From NCBI GenBank assembly GCA_036788295.1, contig DAIQNR010000003.1:62001-126000 (forward strand): a stretch of DNA of 64,000 nt, given 5' to 3'. Within the stretch, counting starts at the first letter, position 1. Every line of letters begins with the position of its first letter. The notes below the pieces were generated by a model. It was not told where the DNA came from. It saw nothing but the letters and a program-made list of their open reading frames with translations, and did no database searches. The stretch is from JAHQVK01 sp036788295. Lineage in GTDB: Bacteria > Myxococcota > Kuafuiibacteriia > Kuafuiibacteriales > Kuafuiibacteriaceae. Positions 57,747 through 64,000 of this stretch are shown in pieces. The position numbers and the translations under genes were made by a program.

Positions 57747-59177
57747 TCAGGCGGGGACGAAAAAGCCGTGAAACCCTGGCGGCTGGGGGTGGGGCAGCCG
57801 GTACCGGGCGACGGTCTCGAGCGAGCCGGCGTCGAGGATCCACAGCTCGCTGGTGTCCGCTTCGGCCCGGTACACGACCGACAGCAGAAAGCCGTCGCCC
57901 TCGGCGGCGCCGGGGTGGCGGGGCACGAACAGCGGCTCGCCGGGGAGGTCGGCCCCGAGGTCTCGGACCAAAGTGGAGCCCGATGAAAAGTCCACTTTGG
58001 CGAGGCCGGTGTAGACCGGGACATCTCCGCCTCGGGCGGTCGCCCACCCTACGGTGTAGGGGAGGGCGACCCGTCGAGGGTCGATCGTGGGCAGCTCGAG
58101 CCCGGGGCCGTCGAGCCGCTCCTCTTCGATGCGTCCGGAAGGCAGATCGATCGTCCAGCGGGTGGGAAATCCGGCCGGAAACGGCGCCGCGCGGACCGCG
58201 TCCGCATCGGTGACATCGACGGTTCCCCCCACGAACTCGGGCATCCGGCATCCATCCACCACGAGCCGATCCCCGTCGTCGTAGGCCCCGAAGAAGTGAA
58301 ACACGAAAAACCCGCTCGGCGCCTCGAGCACCCGGGCCGGGCCCCCGTCCCTCGGCACCACGACCACCAGGGTCTTTGCGCTCGGGTCGGAGCGAATGGC
58401 CTCCACCGGGGTGCTGAAGCCGAGCAGGACGCGGGCCACCGCGAACGTGATCGGGCAGGCGAAGAACACCGCGTACCGACCGCTCAGGGCGAAGTCGTGC
58501 AGAAACGAGGGCCGGGGCAAGGGAATGGACTTCGCGTCGAGGCCGCTGCCTTGGGATCGGTACACGAACAGCCGGGGGCCCGGAGCGAAGAACAACCCGA
58601 AGTTGTGCAGCTCCCCGGTGGCGGCGCAGATCTTCGGGTGGGCCGAAAACGGTCGCTCCCGGTTCAGCAGCGACGCCGGGAACGGGTTGTGAAGCGCGCC
58701 GTCGAAGTCGTAGCGGCCGAACGTGGCGAGGCTGGCCGAGTCGAGCGCGTGGGGCTGGCCGGCTTCCCACAGCGCGAGCAGCCGACCCTCGTGGAGCACG
58801 ACGCTGGTGTTGGCCGCGTTCTTGAATCGGGTGCGAAACAGGTTCTTCGCCGGGCCGCCCGGGACCTGGGTGCCGAACGCCCGGTAGAGCATGGCGCCGG
58901 CTTCGGCCTCTTCGCGGCGCTCGCGGGTCTCGACGTACCGGTTTCGGTAGCGGACCCCGCCCGGGCCGAGGGCAAACCGGCTCACCATGCCCTCTCCGTC
59001 GAAAGGGTGGAGCTGCTTCGTGCCGTGGACCTCGAGCCGGCCGGCCCCGTTTCGAAACAAGATCCCCTCGAGGCCATCGGGGACTCGGCCCTGCTCGGCG
59101 GGCAGCGCGACGTCCACCTCGTCCTGCACCGGTCGGTACGCCCGCACCACCGATTGGATCGCGTCGCTGTGGGTCAT
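57747..59177 (-). CDS. Carotenoid oxygenase (RPE65/CCD family)
   Basis: 476 residues, usual length for carotenoid cleavage oxygenases, which cut carotenoid or stilbene double bonds with O2 and Fe2+. The four iron-binding His lie in SAHPKIC, FLHDFAL, FFVFHFFGAY and, at the C-terminus, FHGFFVPA. GILFRNGAGRLEV and HPFDGEGMVSRFAL are family N-terminal signatures. ATG 59177 fits the family start. No signal peptide. No carotenoid synthesis gene is in the window, so the substrate is not known. It lies 63 bp past the TPR protein gene's stop. Confidence 0.93.
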   Translation of the reverse strand: MTHSDAIQSVVRAYRPVQDEVDVALPAEQGRVPDGLEGILFRNGAGRLEVHGTKQLHPFDGEGMVSRFALGPGGVRYRNRYVETRERREEAEAGAMLYRAFGTQVPGGPAKNLFRTRFKNAANTSVVLHEGRLLALWEAGQPHALDSASLATFGRYDFDGALHNPFPASLLNRERPFSAHPKICAATGELHNFGLFFAPGPRLFVYRSQGSGLDAKSIPLPRPSFLHDFALSGRYAVFFACPITFAVARVLLGFSTPVEAIRSDPSAKTLVVVVPRDGGPARVLEAPSGFFVFHFFGAYDDGDRLVVDGCRMPEFVGGTVDVTDADAVRAAPFPAGFPTRWTIDLPSGRIEEERLDGPGLELPTIDPRRVALPYTVGWATARGGDVPVYTGLAKVDFSSGSTLVRDLGADLPGEPLFVPRHPGAAEGDGFLLSVVYRAEADTSELWILDAGSLETVARYRLPHPQPPGFHGFFVPA

Positions 59178-59240
59178 CGGCGGGGGACGTGCCCGCCCAC
59201 GCTCGTGGAGGCAACCGCGAGCGGCCCCTGGCCGCGCCGG

Positions 59241-62200
59241 TCACCGCGCCGCGCCGACCACCGCTGCCGCCCCCGGGTGAAGGTCCACCGCCGAATCGGG
59301 CAGGCGCTCGGGGGGATCGCGCTCGAGCAGGCGGGTCGCAGCTTCCGTGGCCCCGAGGCTCGCGAGCAGCGCCGCTTGGTTTGCGACGGCGAAAGGGTGC
59401 CCGAAGCTCGCCGCCCGCCCGTAGGCAGCGTACGCGGCGGAAGCGTCGCCAAGGGCGAGCTCGGCCGCGCCGAGCAGGTTGTGCAGCCGGGCGTCCCGGT
59501 CGTCCACTTCGAGGCCCTGAAGGGCCATGAGCTTGGCCCGGCTGGCCTCGCCCTCGGCGAGCAGGTGCTCGACCATCGGACGGAGCGTGTCGAGGTCCCG
59601 CGGACGCCGGGCGATCCGAGCCTCGAGCTCCTTTCGGGCCGATTCACCGGTGGGGGCGGCCGCCGTGGGGCGCACCGCTGCCACCGCCTCCGTCGGGCCC
59701 TGGGCCAGGCAGCCCCGGGTCTCTGCGGTCAGCACCCCGAACGCGAGCGCGCGCTCGACGCAGGTCGAGAACAGCTCCTCGGCCCGGCCCTCGAGCCCTC
59801 CCACCTGCGCTTCGACCGCCGCGGTGTACTGAGCCAAGTCCTCTGCGGAGAGGCCCTCTGGCACCGGCGCCTCGGCGAGAAACCCGGCCATCTCCGCGTA
59901 CGCCATCGCCACCCGGTGGAGCGCGGCGACCGCCCAGATCCCCACACCGAGCCCGACCACCTCGACCATCGCCGCCTCGGTGCTCGCGAGCGCCTCGGCT
60001 TTGGCCGCCGCCGCTCGCTCGAGGTCGGGCAGGGCCGAGGCTTGGCGAAACCGCTCGAGGTGGGTCTCCCCGAGCCGAAACGCCGCTTCGGCCGCGTCGG
60101 CCCTCGCCTCCGGGGAGGCGGCCTTCGTCGTGGCCCGGACCGCAGCGGCGAAGTGGGAGGCCGCCGCGTCGAGCCGCCCGGCGTCCATTTCGGCGAGCCC
60201 GAGCACCAGGTTCGCTCGCTCCTTGGCGAGGCCCGCCCGGTCGAGGGCCTTCGCCACCGGCTCCGCCTCGCTCCACCGGGACGACACGCGCAGGCTCGCG
60301 AGCAGCGCCGAGCCGTATTCCGCCCGCTGCGCCGGGTCCTTGGACCGCTCGAACAGGGAAGAGAAGCCTTCCGCCGCTCGCGCGTGATCCCCGAGCAGCG
60401 CCCGCAGCCCCGCCGCTCGGGCTCGCTGCCGCCGGGCGGAGGCGTCGTCCGGAAACCGCGACTCGAACTCCTCGAGGTAGACCGCGGCCTGCTCGAAGGC
60501 CCCCACTTGGGTCGTGAACGCGGCCAGCGTGCCAAACACGTCTCCGAGGTAGGTCGATTCGGGGTAGGCGCCGATGAACTTGTTGCCGATGGAGAAGACC
60601 TGCTCGTAGTCCCGGGCCTCCTTGCTCTGAACGAACGCGGTGTACAGCGTCCGCTCCGCCACCGGCGAATCCCGGTTCTCCTCCCAATACTTGCGAAGGC
60701 TCGCCCCCGCGTCTTGCCCCGGTGCGTCCACCGACGCGGTGAGGATCACCTCGCCGATCTGCCGCTCCTCGGCCGCCTTCGCCGTGCTCTGCATTCGGCT
60801 CGCGAACGCCGGACCGCCGATCCTGAGCCCAGCGAGCTCCCGGGCCTTGTCGGCGAGCCCCACGTAGTCCCGCTCTTGGGCGAAGGCGTCGAGGATGAGA
60901 TCGGCGACGGTCTCCGCCCGCGGATCCTTGGGGTATCGGGAGAGGAACTCATCGAAGACCCCTACGGCCCGGTCGAATTCGCCGCCTTCGAAGTAACTTC
61001 GGCCGATGTTGAGCTGCACCTCCGCGACTTTCGGGTGGTCCGGGTAGCGCTCGGTGAACGTCCGGCCGTTCTGGATGAGCCCGCGCTGCGCCCACAGCCG
61101 ATCGAAGCGGGGCATCGTCGGTCCGCCCACTTCGAGCGCCTGACGGAACGCGGCGCAGGCGTCGATGAGCGCCGCTCGCTGCTCCTCGCCTTCGGACAGA
61201 AGGCGCGCGGTCTGCTCGAAGCGATCGCCGGCGTCGAGAAACCTCTTGGCCTCGAACAGGGTGTCGGCGAGGTTTTGGACCATCTGCTGCCGCTGGGGGC
61301 CGTTTGGGAAGCTCTCGAGGTAGCGCCGGTAGGCGCCGGCGACCCGGACCCCGAGCGCCGTGCTCTTCGCCTCTTTCGCTCGCTCCTGGGCTTTGGTGGC
61401 GAGATCCCGGGCCTGAAGCTCCACGTCGCGCTCCGCGGTCTGCCTGCTGTCCTTGGGGACCCGGGGGTCGAACCGATAGGCGTCGAGCGCGTCGAGCAAA
61501 TCCCGGATGTCCTGGTCTACCCGGTCGAACCGTCCGCTCTTGACCGTCGCCTCGTACACGAGGCTCGTTCGCTCCAAGTTCTCGGACGGGTTGTGGGACA
61601 GCCGGGCCAGCTCCCGGAACACCCGCGCGGCGGCCGGGTAGTCTTGCTTCACCATGTACCTTCGACCGAGCTTGTCGAGCGCGAGCACGTAGAGGTTTCG
61701 CTCCGGGGCGAGCTTTCGAAAGTAGGGCAGGGCCTCCTTCGACGCCTTCACCTCGGTGAACACGAACACCAGGTCGAGCAGCGCCTCCCGCTTCACGTCG
61801 AGCCGGCGGTCGCCGCCGCCGCCGGGGGGACCCCAAGGGGACTTCACGGCCGCCTCGAAGTGCCGAAACGCGACCGGGAACTGGGTCTTGTTCATCGCGA
61901 CCCATCCGAGCTTGAAGTGGGCGAGGTCGTGGGTTGGGGACACCGGGGCGCTGAGGACCTTTCGGTACCAGACCTCGGCTTCGTCGAGCTGGCTCTGGTC
62001 GAAATGGTAGTCGCCCAGGACCAGGTAGGCGTCGAGCACCAGCGGGCTCTTCGGGTGCTCGGCGGCGAGCTGCCGGTAGGTCGCGAGCATCTCTTCGTAC
62101 GCGCCGAGCTCCCGCAACTCGTGGGCGAGGTAGAACCTCACCTTGTCGTTGTCGTCCCACTTCGCGAATTCGGACAGGATCCGGCGGTACATCTCGACCG

Positions 62201-62543
62201 CCTTCTCCTTCAGGAGCCGCGACGTGGGCGCGACCGCGGCGCCGCCCTCGCCGTCGCCCCGTGAGTCGTGAACGAGGTAGAACTCGTAGCGGGACTGCTC
62301 GGCGTACAGCTCCGCCAGCCGCAGATAGATGTCGGGGAGGTAGGGAGCGCCCCTAGACCTCGCGATCAGGGTCTCGGTGACTTCGATGGCCCGGGCGACC
62401 TTGCCGATGTCCCGGCGGAGCTTCTCCTCGAACAGCTTTCGCTCGTCCGCCGCCGAGCGGGGCCCGCCCGGGCCGGGCACCTGCGCCGCCGCGACCGACG
62501 AGCCAAGGAGCGACAGGAGGATCAGGCCTCTTCGTCGAAGCAT
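59241..62543 (-). CDS. Large exported TPR protein
   Basis: 1100 residues from ATG 62543. An N-terminal signal peptide (LILLSLLGSSVAAA, AAxA-type cleavage) leads to a long helical chain of TPR-like repeats (YHFDQSQLDEAEVWYRKVL, FKLGWVAMNKTQFPVAFRHFEAAV, LNIGRSYFEGGEFDRAVGVFDEFLSRYPKD, YLEEFESRFPDDASA). A Pro/Thr segment near 990 joins a second TPR block. No enzyme motif. It overlaps by 22 bp with the preceding gene's end, so both are one operon. In Myxococcus, similar periplasmic TPR proteins belong to the gliding-motility/sporulation Glt/Nfs complexes; that is only a possible parallel. Confidence 0.88.
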   Translation of the reverse strand: MLRRRGLILLSLLGSSVAAAQVPGPGGPRSAADERKLFEEKLRRDIGKVARAIEVTETLIARSRGAPYLPDIYLRLAELYAEQSRYEFYLVHDSRGDGEGGAAVAPTSRLLKEKAVEMYRRILSEFAKWDDNDKVRFYLAHELRELGAYEEMLATYRQLAAEHPKSPLVLDAYLVLGDYHFDQSQLDEAEVWYRKVLSAPVSPTHDLAHFKLGWVAMNKTQFPVAFRHFEAAVKSPWGPPGGGGDRRLDVKREALLDLVFVFTEVKASKEALPYFRKLAPERNLYVLALDKLGRRYMVKQDYPAAARVFRELARLSHNPSENLERTSLVYEATVKSGRFDRVDQDIRDLLDALDAYRFDPRVPKDSRQTAERDVELQARDLATKAQERAKEAKSTALGVRVAGAYRRYLESFPNGPQRQQMVQNLADTLFEAKRFLDAGDRFEQTARLLSEGEEQRAALIDACAAFRQALEVGGPTMPRFDRLWAQRGLIQNGRTFTERYPDHPKVAEVQLNIGRSYFEGGEFDRAVGVFDEFLSRYPKDPRAETVADLILDAFAQERDYVGLADKARELAGLRIGGPAFASRMQSTAKAAEERQIGEVILTASVDAPGQDAGASLRKYWEENRDSPVAERTLYTAFVQSKEARDYEQVFSIGNKFIGAYPESTYLGDVFGTLAAFTTQVGAFEQAAVYLEEFESRFPDDASARRQRARAAGLRALLGDHARAAEGFSSLFERSKDPAQRAEYGSALLASLRVSSRWSEAEPVAKALDRAGLAKERANLVLGLAEMDAGRLDAAASHFAAAVRATTKAASPEARADAAEAAFRLGETHLERFRQASALPDLERAAAAKAEALASTEAAMVEVVGLGVGIWAVAALHRVAMAYAEMAGFLAEAPVPEGLSAEDLAQYTAAVEAQVGGLEGRAEELFSTCVERALAFGVLTAETRGCLAQGPTEAVAAVRPTAAAPTGESARKELEARIARRPRDLDTLRPMVEHLLAEGEASRAKLMALQGLEVDDRDARLHNLLGAAELALGDASAAYAAYGRAASFGHPFAVANQAALLASLGATEAATRLLERDPPERLPDSAVDLHPGAAAVVGAAR

Positions 62544-63997
62544 CGGTTCTCTCCCAGAAAATCGAAACGCGAGAGCTCGTCGTTCCAGAACTCTCCCACG
62601 AAAGGATAGATGGCGTCGGGTCCGGCCAGCGGGATGTCCTCGATGCGGCTCTGGCCCCGCCGGGCCCTGCGCTCGTCGAGCCGCCGATAGATGGCGAGCC
62701 CGACCTCGTAGTCGAGCAGGTACATTTGCTCCTCGAAGGCGACCAGCTCCTCGGCCCGAGCCCGGACCGCTTCGGTGAGCCGCGCGTCGATGATGCGGTC
62801 GGTCCTCTGGATCGCGAGCTCGTGGATCTCCCGCAGGGCCTCGTCGAGCCCGGTCTCCCTGAAGTCCCCCCCGAACTCGTCCACCCGCTGGGCTTCGGCC
62901 TCGAGCGCGCGGCGAAACGCGAAGAGCCGATCGAGCCGGGGATCTTCCGCCCTCGCCGCCCGCCTCAAGACCGCGTCTTCCCGGAGGTCGTCTCGCCGCC
63001 GGATGTGCTCGAGCGTCGAACCGAAGTGGAGGCGAAAGCGCCGAATCTCCCGCTTCGCCGGGATGTAGTGGCACAGGCGCTGGTAGATGAGCGCCCGAAG
63101 CAGGAACTTCTCCGGGGCGACGAGATCTCGGTAGCTCGGGGCTTCGAGCGCGTAGAGCAGGCCCATCGCGGTCGGAAAGTTGGTCTGCCGGTACGCGGTC
63201 CACGCCCGCTCGAGCAGCAGCTGCCCTTCGGCGGCGGTCAGCTCGGGGACCTCGACCGCGCGGTACATCGCGTCGGCCGCGGGGTATTGCTTCTTTTCGT
63301 AGAGGACGCGGGCGAGCGCGAGCCGGGCTTGGTTTCGGGTCTCGGTCGGCGCCGCCGGGTGGGCGAGCGCGGCCCGAAAGCCCCGGACCGCTTCGGCTTC
63401 CTTCCCTCGCCCGAGGTCGTCGACCGCGGCCGCGTAGGCGGCCTGCGCCGCGTGCGGGCTCTTCCTGGGGATCGCGGCAAACAACCGATCCGCCCAGGTC
63501 CGACGGCCGTCGCGAAGGTCGGCGAGACCTTGAAAAAAGCGCACGAACCCAGCGACGTCGGGCGGCAGGTACCCAAAATCGCCGTCCACGAGCAGCCGAA
63601 GGTCGAGCAGCGACTCGTCGTGCGGGCCCTGCATCAGGCGCTCGATCTCGACGAGCGCTTCGGGGAGGATCTCGGGCTGCCTACCTACGAACGCGACCTC
63701 GAACAGCTGCTCGGCCCCCGCTTGGGTGAATCCGAGCCTGAAGAGCGAGACCCCGAGAAAGTAGCGAGCCCAGGTCCGGTTCTCGGCGGTGTCGGGGTTG
63801 GTAGCGACATAATCGTACATTCGGGCCGCGGCCCGGCGGTGGTCGTCGCCATAGAAGGCCCCGAGGCCGTCCCGAAAGACATCCGGCGGGGCGGCGCGGC
63901 GCCGCGACGGAGCGCTGACCGCGGTCGATTCGGTCTTTTCGGCCGCCTCCTCGGCCGGAGCGAAGACGAGCACGGCCAAAACGGCAAGAGCGGTCAT
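62522..63997 (-). CDS. Exported TPR-like protein
   Basis: 491 residues from ATG 63997, three bases from the window end; an upstream start outside cannot be excluded, but MTALAVLAVLVFAPAEEA is a good signal peptide. The chain is almost all helical with TPR spacing (FLGVSLFRLGFTQAGAEQLFEVAF, ARVLYEKKQYPAADAMYRAV) and a long C-terminal coiled region (ARAEELVAFEEQMYLLDYEVGLAIYRRLDERRARRG). It is coupled to the next TPR gene (22-bp overlap). No catalytic motif. The pair most likely forms a periplasmic scaffold complex. Confidence 0.85.
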   Translation of the reverse strand: MTALAVLAVLVFAPAEEAAEKTESTAVSAPSRRRAAPPDVFRDGLGAFYGDDHRRAAARMYDYVATNPDTAENRTWARYFLGVSLFRLGFTQAGAEQLFEVAFVGRQPEILPEALVEIERLMQGPHDESLLDLRLLVDGDFGYLPPDVAGFVRFFQGLADLRDGRRTWADRLFAAIPRKSPHAAQAAYAAAVDDLGRGKEAEAVRGFRAALAHPAAPTETRNQARLALARVLYEKKQYPAADAMYRAVEVPELTAAEGQLLLERAWTAYRQTNFPTAMGLLYALEAPSYRDLVAPEKFLLRALIYQRLCHYIPAKREIRRFRLHFGSTLEHIRRRDDLREDAVLRRAARAEDPRLDRLFAFRRALEAEAQRVDEFGGDFRETGLDEALREIHELAIQRTDRIIDARLTEAVRARAEELVAFEEQMYLLDYEVGLAIYRRLDERRARRGQSRIEDIPLAGPDAIYPFVGEFWNDELSRFDFLGENRCFDEEA

Positions 63998-64000
63998 CGG

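Noticed and set aside
58296..62264. Very long open frame on the plus strand (about 1300 codons)
   Set aside because: It lies opposite the carotenoid oxygenase and TPR genes. The encoded sequence is Arg/Gly/His/Leu-rich without family motifs, the usual mirror of a high-GC gene.
1..64000. CRISPR arrays, prophage, IS elements, biosynthetic clusters
   Set aside because: No repeat-spacer arrays, transposase, integrase, or phage structural motifs, and no PKS/NRPS modules were seen.

Overview
The window is one stretch of a bacterial chromosome with very high GC (about 70% by eye) and strongly GC-biased third codon positions. It most likely comes from the Myxococcota, perhaps the Polyangiales/Sandaracinaceae side. 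The reasons are four Hanks-type Ser/Thr kinase homologues in 64 kb, one kinase with the HRDVSPHN catalytic loop common in myxobacteria, many large lipoproteins of unknown function, a probable MYXO-CTERM tail, very tight gene packing with short convergent 3' overlaps, and frequent GTG starts. I see no phage, integrase, insertion sequence or CRISPR array.

Layout. 1-6.7 kb: two divergent COG0523/CobW GTPases, a thiolase, a secreted protein, an isoaspartyl peptidase, then rpmB and rpsR side by side. 6.7-17.4 kb: a LpoA-like binding-protein lipoprotein coupled to an M50 site-2 protease, a Ser/Thr kinase, two coupled cell-envelope proteins, a large acyl-CoA dehydrogenase, a HAD phosphatase and a secreted protein. 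17.5-23 kb: two small proteins, urocanate hydratase, tRNA-Leu(CAA), an exported DUF2252-like lipoprotein, and a CBS-pair protein. 23.1-27.3 kb: a TPR protein overlapping a 1257-residue nuclease that joins an RNase R/II-type module to an ExeM-like OB fold plus endonuclease/exonuclease/phosphatase module. 27.4-33.8 kb: a J-like protein, a flavin reductase fused to a NapH-type polyferredoxin, enoyl-CoA hydratase, acyl-CoA dehydrogenase and gpsA. 33.8-43.4 kb: a pseudokinase next to an intact kinase, an SDR, a large lipoprotein with a MYXO-CTERM-like tail, a Cys-motif protein, a PNGase F-like lipoprotein and a third active kinase. 43.5-50 kb: a LarA-like protein with a HAD-IB phosphatase, an Hsp70-like ATPase, and a calpain-family protease whose 3' end is in another frame, coupled to a small protein. 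50-64 kb: a DUF3141 PHA-synthase-like protein, a TrmN6-like methyltransferase, a DUF4403 lipoprotein, a phosphate-selective-porin-like protein, pirin plus FMN reductase, a carotenoid oxygenase and two overlapping TPR exported proteins.

How the genes fit together. Beta-oxidation genes (thiolase, two acyl-CoA dehydrogenases, enoyl-CoA hydratase) are scattered rather than in one operon. Signalling genes cluster at 33.8-36.2 kb. The best candidates for something new are the RNB-EEP fusion nuclease, the calpain/partner pair with its palindrome-rich leader and frame disruption, the pseudokinase/kinase pair, the exported DUF2252-like protein, and the cysteine-poor L28/S18 pair near two metal-chaperone GTPases. 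Functions were assigned by reading motifs, without database searches. Most starts are judged from signal peptides, Shine-Dalgarno-like sequences and overlaps.
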